The notes beneath the pieces are model-generated. The model was not told the origin of the DNA and made no database searches. It worked only from the letters and a program-made list of their open reading frames with translations. Shown piece by piece: positions 1 through 6,549 of a stretch of 10,130 nucleotides of DNA. Location: assembly GCA_030430125.1 (NCBI GenBank), contig JAUIGA010000091.1:1-10130 (forward strand), in the 5' to 3' direction. Source of the stretch: Chloroflexia bacterium. GTDB lineage: Bacteria > Chloroflexota > Chloroflexia > Thermomicrobiales > UBA6265. The stretch's first letter is position 1. Each line of letters begins with the position of its first letter. The translations under genes and the position numbers were made by a program.

Positions 1-195
1 CGTATCCTCAAAGACATATGACGTCGTCTGATACAGGGGCATGCTGCGGGACCCGGTGGTCGGATCCGGGCGCTGCCCAGCGTGGACGGCGAGCGTGTCG
101 AACCCAAAGACGCGGTCGTCTTCGGTAGTGCTTTCCCTCGGGGCAGTCTCTTCGCGTTCGTCCGGGCCGTGTGGGTGGGTGTGGTGCGTGCTCAT
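1..195 (-). CDS. metY: O-acetylhomoserine sulfhydrylase (MetY), N-terminal 65 codons, cut by the left edge
   Basis: The reverse strand stays open from an ATG at 195 to the window edge, giving 65 codons without a stop. After a polar, His-rich start (His4, 5, 7 and 9), residues 32-65 read FDTLAVHAGQRPDPTTG, then MPLYQTTSYVFEDT. This is the hallmark N-terminus of O-acetylhomoserine (thiol)-lyase in the Cys/Met-metabolism PLP family. The enzyme makes homocysteine from O-acetylhomoserine and sulfide in the cytosol (direct sulfhydrylation for methionine synthesis). The catalytic lysine lies outside the window. A GAGG about 6 nt before the ATG is a plausible ribosome site. The roughly 30-residue tail before FDTLAVHAG is longer than in many homologues, so a later start cannot be excluded, but no better start with a ribosome site is visible. 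A cystathionine gamma-synthase is the alternative; the RPDP-TTG and YQTTSYVF wording favours MetY. Confidence 0.88.
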   Translation of the reverse strand, partial: MSTHHTHPHGPDEREETAPRESTTEDDRVFGFDTLAVHAGQRPDPTTGSRSMPLYQTTSYVFEDT

Positions 196-254
196 GGGCC
201 GCCTCGTGCGCGCCGGTACAGCGCGGTTCTCGTCAGATTCTGCCGTTGAGGGGC

Positions 255-286
255 ATGATAGCGCAGGAGCGTTGCTGTGTGGTCAA
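255..286 (-). promoter_or_regulatory. Weak candidate metY promoter
   Basis: On the minus strand a TTGACC (286-281) and a TATCAT (260-255) resemble -35 and -10 boxes upstream of metY. The spacer is 20 nt, longer than the usual 16-18, so this is only a weak match. If it were the promoter, transcription would begin downstream of the inverted repeat at 303-332, and that repeat would then act as a DNA operator rather than as leader RNA. Confidence 0.2.
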
Positions 287-332
287 CCTCGGTGGGGTTT
301 CTCAACCAGGAATCGGACCCGAGATCTGGTTG
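286..332 (-). promoter_or_regulatory. Inverted repeat with a competing fold in the metY leader
   Basis: Bases 303-332 form a 30-bp dyad with one centre (317/318): CAACCAG at 303-309 pairs with CTGGTTG at 326-332, and TCGG at 313-316 with CCGA at 319-322, with 3-nt internal loops between. On the minus-strand RNA the 3' arm can instead fold with downstream bases: GGTT (307-304) with AACC (299-296) around a GAGA loop. That small hairpin can be enclosed by a 7-bp helix between 325-319 (AUCUCGG) and 292-286 (CCGAGGU, one G-U). The element ends about 90 nt before the metY start. It could be a protein operator or a leader with two alternative states. I do not recognise the conserved cores of SAM-I, SAM-II or SAH riboswitches here. 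No U-run follows either stem, so a simple intrinsic terminator is unlikely. Confidence 0.4.
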
Positions 333-472
333 TGGCGGATTCAAAACAGGGAACGCCGACCCGTCGTTTCCGTATCCGGCACTGCTGCTGACGCGGCCCC
401 GACGCTCGACTGGCACTCTCCCGTATGGTCCGCCCCCAATTGAATCAGCTGGGCTTCGAATGTGGATTCATC

Positions 473-1510
473 TCATTCGCAGCGAACAACCAGAAGCTTG
501 TCCACCCCTGAAGCCGCACCCCACACCTCACCGGGGCGGCCATGGAGCTGACGGATGTTCGACCCGGGATCGGGAAGCGGGAGGGCGGTGAACGTATCGG
601 TATCCGGATCGAAGCGGACGAGCGTATTGCCGCCAAAGTCGGAGAGCCATACGTCGTCCCGATCGTCGACATAGACCGCATAGGCTTGCGGCGACGCTCC
701 CGGCAGACGCCATTCCTGCCAGGAATCCGTGGCTGGATCGTAGCGTCCGACCTGGCCGGCGTTCCACTCGCTGGTCCAGATCACACCCTGCGAGTCTGAC
801 CATGCTCGTCGTGTGCCCTGGTTCGGCGTCGGCGGGTTGAGCTCGAACGCCCGGAAACCGTCGCCGTCGACTTCGATCCGACCGAGGTAGTTTCCGGCGA
901 GTGAGGCGAAGTAAACGGTCCCGGCCGGGGTGACGGTGATCCCATACGGTCCTGGCCCGCGCGGTGCGTCGATGACATCGGCGGGGTCGCCCGGTTCATG
1001 TTTGCCTGGATCGACGCGGCCAATGACTCCCCCCTGACCGGTGAACCAGACCACGCCATCTGAATCGATCGCTGCGGTGTTGAGATTTGCATTTGCGAAT
1101 GGCACAGGATACCGCACCTGCGCGTAGGTCTCGCTTTCCACCCGGACCATCGCGTTGAGACCGCCATCGGTCACCCATGCTGCTCCATCCATCCCGACGA
1201 TCACTCCATGCGGAGCTGATCCCGACCCGAGCGGAATTGTCTCGATGCCGCCGGTCTCCGGGTCGAGGAGGCCAAGCGCTTCAGCCCGCTGCGCGGTATA
1301 CCAGATGCGTTGGTCGAAGACGGCCGGGGCGACATCGTGGGGCCGCTCTCCGTCAGGCACCGGAAAGGTCTCGATGGTCAGGCAGTTCTCGGGAGGGGTG
1401 GTCGCGTCGACAGACTGCCTGGCGTCGACAGTCGATCGGGACAGGATTCCAAAACCCGTCGCTGAGGCGAGTCCTCTCACAATTGCCTGCCGGCGGTTCA
1501 ATGGGTTCAT
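473..1510 (-). CDS. Exported beta-propeller protein, virginiamycin B lyase / streptogramin lyase-like
   Basis: A 345-residue protein. The reading frame is open upstream to 1741, but the ATG at 1510 has an ideal ribosome site (GGAGG, 5 nt ahead) and starts a Tat-like signal: NRRQAIVRGLA with twin Arg6-Arg7, then a short hydrophobic stretch ending near residue 30. The mature part has repeats of about 40-45 residues with D-x-x-G-x-[VA]-W[FVTL]-T/S and G-R-[IFVY]-[DE] signatures (for example around residues 110-124, 150-167, 190-213, 240-259 and 283-302). These match the Vgb-like seven-bladed propeller. Vgb linearises streptogramin B by elimination, but most chromosomal relatives have unknown substrates and may be sugar-lactonase-like or plain binding proteins, so an antibiotic-resistance role should not be assumed. 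It stands alone between tRNA-Arg and metY with the same orientation; no promoter stands out. Confidence 0.85.
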   Translation of the reverse strand: MNPLNRRQAIVRGLASATGFGILSRSTVDARQSVDATTPPENCLTIETFPVPDGERPHDVAPAVFDQRIWYTAQRAEALGLLDPETGGIETIPLGSGSAPHGVIVGMDGAAWVTDGGLNAMVRVESETYAQVRYPVPFANANLNTAAIDSDGVVWFTGQGGVIGRVDPGKHEPGDPADVIDAPRGPGPYGITVTPAGTVYFASLAGNYLGRIEVDGDGFRAFELNPPTPNQGTRRAWSDSQGVIWTSEWNAGQVGRYDPATDSWQEWRLPGASPQAYAVYVDDRDDVWLSDFGGNTLVRFDPDTDTFTALPLPDPGSNIRQLHGRPGEVWGAASGVDKLLVVRCE

Positions 1511-1841
1511 GGTTACCTCCTGGTCATGCAAGCCAGTTCTCTGTCTGATCGGGGACCGACATGGCGGAAAACCTGGCAGATGAGTCGTGCCTGGCGACGG
1601 ACGATAGTGAATACGGGCGGCCCAGGCGTGGATTGGGTAGGTGTTCAGCGGTCGTCTCGCCAGCCTACGTCGCGACCACTGGGGAGGAGGTGCAGGGTGG
1701 GTCGTTCTCGTCGCCAACGTTCGACCGAAAGAGACGCACACCCGCTGTCTGTCGGGCGATTTGCAAAGCTCCGAGCTGCAAATGGTGGAGGAGGGGCAGA
1801 CCGATTTGGCAGGTCCATAGGCGCGAGCTGAAGAATGCGGG
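1511..1841. other. 331-bp intergenic gap between tRNA-Arg and the propeller gene
   Basis: No gene is supported here. Reading frames crossing it on either strand lack ribosome sites and resemble no protein family I know. The segment directly before 1511 is the 5' region of the propeller gene (ribosome site at 1516-1520 on the minus strand), but I find no convincing -35/-10 pair. The only structure is the dyad at 1759-1783 and a short CCCG/CGGG stem at 1741-1756, both on the 3' side of the tRNA. Confidence 0.6.
1741..1783 (-). terminator. Possible tRNA-Arg 3' processing or termination structure
   Basis: Downstream of tRNA-Arg on the minus strand, ATTTGC (1783-1778) pairs with GCAAAT (1764-1759), and AGCTC with GAGCT inside it, with a 2-nt bulge. 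This makes a compact dyad of 25 bp. It is followed by a second short stem, CCCG/CGGG (1756-1753 with 1744-1741), and then by a pyrimidine-rich stretch rather than a true U-run. A terminator or RNase stop point for the tRNA transcript is plausible; a protein-binding palindrome is the alternative. Confidence 0.3.
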
Positions 1842-1914
1842 TACCCCAGGCAGGACTCGAACCTGCGACCTATCGCTTAGAAGGCGAGTGCTCTGTCCAC
1901 TGAGCTACTGGGGC
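1842..1914 (-). tRNA. tRNA-Arg (anticodon UCU)
   Basis: The minus strand folds into a complete 73-nt cloverleaf. The acceptor arm is GCCCCAG with CTGGGGT (a G1-U72 wobble closes it), the D stem GCTC/GAGC, the anticodon stem CTCGC/GCGAT with loop CTTCTAA, a 5-nt variable loop and the T arm GCAGG-TTCGAGT-CCTGC. The discriminator is A73. The anticodon TCT at 1881-1879 reads AGA (and AGG by wobble) arginine codons. Position 27-43 is a C-U mismatch, leaving four good anticodon-stem pairs. The CCA tail is not encoded: CCC follows A73. No convincing promoter is seen upstream; the 219 bp back to the preceding gene may mean it is transcribed from its own weak promoter or by read-through. Confidence 0.95.
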
Positions 1915-1922
1915 GCGGTGAG

Positions 1923-1957
1923 CCACCATACTGTCGAGGTGGATGCTGGTTTCCACC
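1923..1957. repeat. Alternating CCACC / GGTGG elements 5' of tRNA-Arg
   Basis: CCACC at 1923-1927, GGTGG at 1938-1942 and CCACC at 1953-1957 lie at 15-bp steps. The middle element can pair with either neighbour: GGTGGA with TCCACC across an 8-nt loop, or CCACC with GGTGG across 10 nt. It lies between the end of the six-gene cluster (2134) and the tRNA. It could help end the upstream transcript or be chance in GC-rich DNA; no U-run follows on the minus strand. Confidence 0.25.
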
Positions 1958-2133
1958 ACGGCGCGGCGCGACCCTCGATAGTGTACCAGCCGCAACGTCG
2001 CCCGATTCGCGCAGGACATCCTTGAGCGCAGATACCACTTTCGCGTCAGATTCGGACCGCGAGGTCGGTCACCGAGCCGACGTCACATGAACCTGCCCTG
2101 GAAACTACACAGTGGGTTCGAGCCCGCCTGGCT

Positions 2134-2517
2134 TCAACCCGTGGCTGCGTCTTCCTCGGCGGTCGGCGCACGCCGAGCTGCCTTGGCCTGCGCTCGCAGC
2201 TCATCCACGAACGACGCCATGTGTCCGGATAGCTGCTCGCCCACCGCATTGAATGTCAGCATCGTCACCTTGCGCTTGCCGACGTTCGAGACTGCGAGGA
2301 TATCGCCATTTACCCGCGGCAAGGCACCCTCCGGGCCACCGAGGATGAATAGCTGATTGGGACGGCCGGATGGCAAGACCCGATATCCTCGCGCACCAAA
2401 CCACTTGTCGGCGGTCGCGAATACCTCCGACATTGGCGCACGGCTGACCGCTTTCGTCTTGAACGCTGTTCGCGCCATTTCCGCGTTCATCGCCGCTCGT
2501 GGGTCGGATCGGTTCAT
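2134..2517 (-). CDS. Protein of unknown function, 127 residues
   Basis: I do not recognise this protein. The frame is open upstream to 2649, but that part overlaps the preceding hydrolase gene. The ATG at 2517, 8 bp after that gene's stop at 2526 and with an AGGTG ribosome-site match overlapping the junction, is the natural start. There is no signal peptide or membrane segment. The centre (residues 33-100) mixes aromatic and glycine-rich stretches: WFGARGYRV, then LFILGGPEGALP, GDILAVSNVGKRKV and LTFNAV, which looks like a small beta-rich fold of four or five strands. The C-terminus (100-120) is an Ala/Arg/Lys-rich helix. Tight coupling to the UPF0173 hydrolase suggests co-translation. Because the protein is plausible at codon level and in an operon, it is very likely real. 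Methionines at residues 10, 14 and 29 are possible internal starts. Confidence 0.75.
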   Translation of the reverse strand: MNRSDPRAAMNAEMARTAFKTKAVSRAPMSEVFATADKWFGARGYRVLPSGRPNQLFILGGPEGALPRVNGDILAVSNVGKRKVTMLTFNAVGEQLSGHMASFVDELRAQAKAARRAPTAEEDAATG

Positions 2518-2525
2518 GCCGGCAC

Positions 2526-3218
2526 CTAACTGAATTCGTGTGAGTCGCCAGGTTCCAGGACAACCACGCGAGTCGCCGTCTCCGATTCTACTCGCGCCTG
2601 GAACTGTTCCGGATCCTGCTGGATTGGCGGGAACGTATTGAAATGGCACGGAATGACCGTACCGGGCCGCAACATGGTGATGGCTCGAAGGGCATCGTTC
2701 GGACCCATGGTGTAGTGATCGCCGATGGGCAGGAGAGCGACATCGAGCTGCTCCTCGCCGATGAGCTGCATGTCCAGGAAGAGGGCGGTGTCACCGGCGG
2801 CGTATACAGCCTTGCCACCAAACCGAATGACGAAGCCGGCCGGCACACCTGGCGCGGCGAGCGATCCGTCGTTCAGGCGGTAGGAGGAGGTGTGCCACGC
2901 GATGGTAAACTTCGCGGTTCCGCCCGGAAACGCCACGGTACCACCGTGATTGGCACCCACCGCATTGGTCACGCCCTGATCGCCAAGCCAGTTCGCCAGC
3001 TCATGCGTGGCGATCACGGTCGCGCCGGTGCGTTTCGCGATGGCGATGGTGTCGCCGACGTGATCGTTGTGCGCGTGGGTGAGCAGAATGGTCTGTGGGT
3101 TGAGGGTGGCGGGATCTGTCGTGGCTACCGGGTTGCCGGTCAGGAAGGGGTCCAGCAGCACCGTGTGCTCGCCATCGTCCAGTTGGAACGCCGAGTGGCC
3201 GAGCCAGGTGACCTTCAT
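2526..3218 (-). CDS. UPF0173-type metal-dependent hydrolase (metallo-beta-lactamase fold)
   Basis: A 230-residue soluble protein, the usual length for the UPF0173/YtkL family. It begins MKVTWLGHSAFQL, the standard family N-terminus, which fixes the start at 3218 although the frame extends to 3284; AAAGGA lies 7 nt ahead of this ATG. The metal-site motif H-x-H-x-D-H is residues 48-53 (LTHAHNDH). Further expected ligands are His109 (in IAWHTS), Asp143 (AAGDT) and His192 (CHFNTFP). The family uses a two-metal centre for hydrolysis, but its physiological substrate is not established and it should not be called a beta-lactamase. It follows the second amidohydrolase by 62 bp and precedes the unknown 127-residue gene by 8 bp, so it is probably in the same transcript. 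All catalytic residues are present. Confidence 0.93.
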   Translation of the reverse strand: MKVTWLGHSAFQLDDGEHTVLLDPFLTGNPVATTDPATLNPQTILLTHAHNDHVGDTIAIAKRTGATVIATHELANWLGDQGVTNAVGANHGGTVAFPGGTAKFTIAWHTSSYRLNDGSLAAPGVPAGFVIRFGGKAVYAAGDTALFLDMQLIGEEQLDVALLPIGDHYTMGPNDALRAITMLRPGTVIPCHFNTFPPIQQDPEQFQARVESETATRVVVLEPGDSHEFS

Positions 3219-3280
3219 GCGAAATCCTTTCAATGTGTCGTAACAATTCTCGCGGAATTGCCGCAACTTCGATGCCTTCG

Positions 3281-4879
3281 TCAAGTTTGGGCCTCAAAGA
3301 CGGTCTCGCCGTGGAGTATCGTGCGCTGAATCCGGATGTCAGGCAGCGCTTCCGGGCCGGAGGCGGTGGGATCGTCGGAGAGAATCACGAGGTCCGCGAG
3401 CTTGCCCGGCTCGATCGTGCCCTTGATGTGTCCTTCGAACGAACCGTATGCACCACCTGCGGTGTAGGCGCGAAGCGCGGACTCGATGGTGATCGCTTGC
3501 CCTGGCGCCATGTCGTCGCTGTCAAGGGTCTTGCGAGTTGTCGCGGCGTATAGATTCACCATTGAGTCACACGGGGTCACCGGGACATCCGAGCTGAGGC
3601 TGAAGGGGATGCCGTCCTGCTGAAACGCGTTGAGCGGGTAGGCGAGGGTCAACTGGCGCTCGGTGAAGTTCCGCAGGTACGAGTCGCCGAGATAGTGCAC
3701 GAAGGTCGGCTGTGGAGCGGCGAACACGCCGAGATCGCGCAGGCGGTTCAGGATGTCCGGCGTGCACATGCCGCAGTGCTCGATGCGCGCGCGGTGGTCG
3801 GTCGGCGAATCTGCTCCCAGTGCGTGCTCGTACGCATCGAGGATCATGGTGATCGCTCGGTCTCCGATCGCATGTGCCGCGAGCTGGAATCCCGCCGCGT
3901 GCGCCGCTGCAAATCGTTCGTTCAACTCCGCTTGTTCGTAATACGTGATTCCGTAGTTGTCGGGCTGGTCCACATAGTGGTCGAACATCCCCGCGGTGCG
4001 GCCACCGCCACTGCCATCCTGGAAGAGCTTTGCCGGTCCGATTCGGAGCCACTCGTCGCCGAAGCCGGTCTGGATACCGAGCGAGCGCAGGGTGTCGAGT
4101 TGCTCGTCAATCAGGTGCATGGTGTAAACGCGGAAGGGAAGGTCGCCGGTGTGAGCGAGGCTCTGATAGGCGGCGAGCTGGTCGGAACGTGTGATCGACG
4201 CGTCCGCGGCGCTGGTGATGCCCTGGCTGAGGAAGACGTCGCCCGCCGCCTGGATGTGCTGGCGCATCTCGGCCGCTGTCGGCGCGGGAATGACCCGCTG
4301 TACCAGCTTGAGAGCCGTTTCCCTGAGCAAGCCGGTGGCCCGGCCATGGGTGTCTCGGTCGATCTGGCCACCCTGGGGGTCAGGAGTGGTGTCGGTGATG
4401 CCCGCCAAGCGAAGTGCAGCGGTGTTGGCGACTCCGAGGTGACCGCAGGTCCGGACAAGCAGCATCGGGCGGTCGGCGGAAACCGAATCGAGCTCGTCCC
4501 GGGTTGGGTGCCGCTGGATGTCCAGGCGGGTATCGTCGTACCCGCGTCCGGCCAGCCAGCTGTCGGACTGGTCCTCGACGTGCCTGGAGCGGAAGGCGGC
4601 GAGGATCTCGTCGAGCCGTGAGACGGCGCGAGGCGACGCATCAACCTGCGAGAGGCTTGCACCGAACGGGATCGGGTGGGTGTGATTGTCGTTGAAGGCA
4701 GGGAGCAGGGCGGATTCACCGAGATCCACAGTCTCGGTGGATGGCGGCGCGATGGCGCGCACCGCTTCGAGCGTGTCCGCTGCCCGGATCAGGTGCCCGC
4801 TGACCAATACCGCCTCAACGCGAGGCTGCGCGGGGTTGCTGGTGAGGATTGAGCCGCCGGTGTAGATGGTCGATTTCAC
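3281..4879 (-). CDS. YtcJ-type metal-dependent amidohydrolase, copy 2
   Basis: A 532-residue amidohydrolase of the amidohydrolase_3 / YtcJ group (COG1574-like). It starts at a GTG with GGAGC 6 nt upstream, and the sequence MKSTIYTGGSILTSN is the usual first strand of the composite beta domain. Metal-site residues are all present: His66 and His68 (DNHTHP), Lys284 (GPAKLF, the residue that often bridges the metals when carboxylated), His336 (AAHAIGD), His368 (RIEHC) and Asp431 (SSDVP). The C-terminus returns to the beta domain with GTIEPGKLADLVIL. Enzymes of this group hydrolyse C-N bonds in N-substituted formamides, N-acyl compounds or cyclic amides; the substrate cannot be read from sequence. 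No signal peptide, so it is cytosolic. It is the paralogue of the next gene upstream (4926-6536), with a 46-bp gap, consistent with tandem duplication. Confidence 0.93.
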   Translation of the reverse strand: MKSTIYTGGSILTSNPAQPRVEAVLVSGHLIRAADTLEAVRAIAPPSTETVDLGESALLPAFNDNHTHPIPFGASLSQVDASPRAVSRLDEILAAFRSRHVEDQSDSWLAGRGYDDTRLDIQRHPTRDELDSVSADRPMLLVRTCGHLGVANTAALRLAGITDTTPDPQGGQIDRDTHGRATGLLRETALKLVQRVIPAPTAAEMRQHIQAAGDVFLSQGITSAADASITRSDQLAAYQSLAHTGDLPFRVYTMHLIDEQLDTLRSLGIQTGFGDEWLRIGPAKLFQDGSGGGRTAGMFDHYVDQPDNYGITYYEQAELNERFAAAHAAGFQLAAHAIGDRAITMILDAYEHALGADSPTDHRARIEHCGMCTPDILNRLRDLGVFAAPQPTFVHYLGDSYLRNFTERQLTLAYPLNAFQQDGIPFSLSSDVPVTPCDSMVNLYAATTRKTLDSDDMAPGQAITIESALRAYTAGGAYGSFEGHIKGTIEPGKLADLVILSDDPTASGPEALPDIRIQRTILHGETVFEAQT

Positions 4880-4925
4880 GAATCTGCTCCATGCGTGTTG
4901 CGGACGCCTGTCGGAAACCTGAGCG

Positions 4926-6536
4926 CTACGATGCGTCGTTGGCGCGGTCCCAAATCACCTTCCCATCGGCTATTGTGACGTCTGCCTTCGCGCTGGTGAT
5001 GGTGTCGGGCTCCATGGCACGGAGATCCTGATCGAAGATCGTGACGTCACCGACCATGCCCGGAACCAGCCGGCCACGACGCTGCTCCGCGAACGATGCG
5101 TAGGCCGCATTGACGGTGTAGGCGCGAATCGCTTCCTCGACGGATATCCGCTCCTCCAACCAGGCATCTACCCCCTGACGATCCTTGCGGGTTACCATCG
5201 TCTGGATGCCAATCAAAGGATCCACGGGCACGACCGGAGCGTCGCTGCTGGCGGCGGCGACAATTCCGCGATCGGCATAGGTCTTCATGGCGTAGGCGAA
5301 TCGGTATCGGTCCCTGCCGAGATTCTGTTCGTAGGCAGGGCGGGTGTAGTGCAGAAAGCTGGTGCCGGGGATCGGCACGACGCCAAGTCGAGCGATGCGG
5401 TCGATGGTTTCCAGGTCGACGATCGAGCAGTGTTCGATACGGTGCCGTGTGCCTGGGCGGGGATTCGCCTCTTGGGCTTCTTCATAGGCGTCGAGCACCA
5501 GATCGATGGCAGCGTCGCCGATCGCGTGGATACCGAGCTGGAAGCCGGCATCGTGCGCACGTCGCACGTCGGCCTTGAGCGCAGCCGGTTCCATCATCCA
5601 GAGCCCGATATTGTCTGGCTCTCCCTCATAGGAGCGTCGCATGCGGGCAGTGCGGCCACCGATCGAGCCGTCGCTGAACAGCTTGGCGGGACCGATGCGG
5701 AGCCAGTCGTCTCCGAATCCGGTACTTATGCCGAGATTGATCAGGTCATCGAGCGTGTCCTCGATGATCATCATCAGGTAGGAGCGCACCGGCAGCGAGC
5801 CATCCCGCCACACGCGCTGATAGGCTCGCAACTCGGTGTTGGTGCGGATTCCGGCCTCGCCGACCGCGACGACGCCGTGCTCGACGAACGCCCGCCCGCC
5901 CGCGATGATCGCAGCTGCGATCTCCTCTTCGGAAGGCTCGGAGCGAAGGTCGTCCACCAGGGCGATCGCGTGCTCCCGAAGCACGCCGGTCGGTTCGCCG
6001 TGTGCGTCTCGATCAATGGTGCCGCCATCCGGGTCCGGCGTGTTGCGATCGATGCCCGCCAACTGCAGCGCCCGAGAGTTGACTGCCATGATGTGGTGGC
6101 AGCTGCGCCAGACGGCCACCGGGTGATCCGGCGCGGCGAGGTCCAGATCGTGTCGATTTGGGTGGCGTTGCTCCACCAGGGATGCCTGGTCGTAGCCCTG
6201 CCCGATGATCCAGTCGCCGGCGACCGTGGATCTTGCCCGGTCCGAGATGCGCTGGCGCAGTTCCTCGATTGACCCAACCCCCGGCGCGGAGACGTCCACC
6301 TCCAACAGCGCGAAACCGGTCATGAACGTATGCGCGTGCGCGTCATAGAGCCCCGGCACCGCCAGGCGGCCATTCAGGTGGATCGTTTCCGCATTCGCGG
6401 GCATGCAGCGCCGAACGTCGGATTCGTTGCCGATGGCGACCACCATGCCCTGATCGATCCCGACGGCCTGGACTTCCGGCTGATCTTCTGACATGGTCAG
6501 GATCGGTCCGCCGTGAATGATCAGTCCGGGTTGCAT
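4926..6536 (-). CDS. YtcJ-type metal-dependent amidohydrolase, copy 1
   Basis: A 536-residue paralogue of the following gene. The open frame continues upstream to 6677, but that part lies inside the preceding gene. The ATG at 6536 has GGAGGA 5 nt ahead and begins with the family strand MQPGLIIHGGPILTMS, so it is the start. Metal residues are His67 and His69 (YDAHAH), Lys285 (GPAKLF), His337 (GIHAIGD), His369 (RIEHC) and Asp432 (SSDAP). Shared blocks with the other copy include GFGD-WLRIGPAKLF-DGS-GGRTA and the IEHC region, but large parts differ (for example WRSCHH against VRTCGH near residue 146), so the two probably take different substrates. The preceding deacetylase-like gene stops only 13 bp upstream, and the ribosome site sits in that gap, so translation is coupled. 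No export signal. Confidence 0.93.
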   Translation of the reverse strand: MQPGLIIHGGPILTMSEDQPEVQAVGIDQGMVVAIGNESDVRRCMPANAETIHLNGRLAVPGLYDAHAHTFMTGFALLEVDVSAPGVGSIEELRQRISDRARSTVAGDWIIGQGYDQASLVEQRHPNRHDLDLAAPDHPVAVWRSCHHIMAVNSRALQLAGIDRNTPDPDGGTIDRDAHGEPTGVLREHAIALVDDLRSEPSEEEIAAAIIAGGRAFVEHGVVAVGEAGIRTNTELRAYQRVWRDGSLPVRSYLMMIIEDTLDDLINLGISTGFGDDWLRIGPAKLFSDGSIGGRTARMRRSYEGEPDNIGLWMMEPAALKADVRRAHDAGFQLGIHAIGDAAIDLVLDAYEEAQEANPRPGTRHRIEHCSIVDLETIDRIARLGVVPIPGTSFLHYTRPAYEQNLGRDRYRFAYAMKTYADRGIVAAASSDAPVVPVDPLIGIQTMVTRKDRQGVDAWLEERISVEEAIRAYTVNAAYASFAEQRRGRLVPGMVGDVTIFDQDLRAMEPDTITSAKADVTIADGKVIWDRANDAS

Positions 6537-6549
6537 GTATTCCTCCGTA

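Noticed and set aside
294..330. tRNA-like T arm on the minus strand (TCGGG-TCCGATT-CCTGG followed by TTGAGAAACCCCA)
   Set aside because: No matching 5' acceptor strand, D arm or anticodon arm is present upstream, and T55 is replaced by C. The stretch is better explained by the inverted repeat at 303-332.
41..391. Plus-strand open frame of 116 codons at the left edge
   Set aside because: It overlaps the MetY start and the metY leader, has no ribosome site and reads as low-complexity Ser/Arg sequence.
473..1510. Calling the propeller protein a streptogramin resistance enzyme
   Set aside because: The Vgb-like repeat fold is shared by many proteins without that activity, and I could not confirm the catalytic His/Glu set from sequence alone.
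1511..1741. Longer N-terminus for the propeller protein
   Set aside because: The ATG at 1510 has a near-ideal GGAGG ribosome site and begins directly with the twin-arginine signal; the upstream extension is Pro/Arg-rich with no signal logic.
2114..2140. Possible intrinsic terminator at the end of the six-gene cluster (GGGTT...AACCC stem spanning the stop codon at 2134)
   Set aside because: The stem is split by a two-by-two internal loop and no U-run follows on the minus strand.
3695..4621. Plus-strand open frame of 308 codons opposite amidohydrolase copy 2, and a similar one at 5349-6272 opposite copy 1
   Set aside because: Both are antisense to well-supported genes at matching places in the paralogues, which explains why they recur together. 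They carry no recognisable domain.
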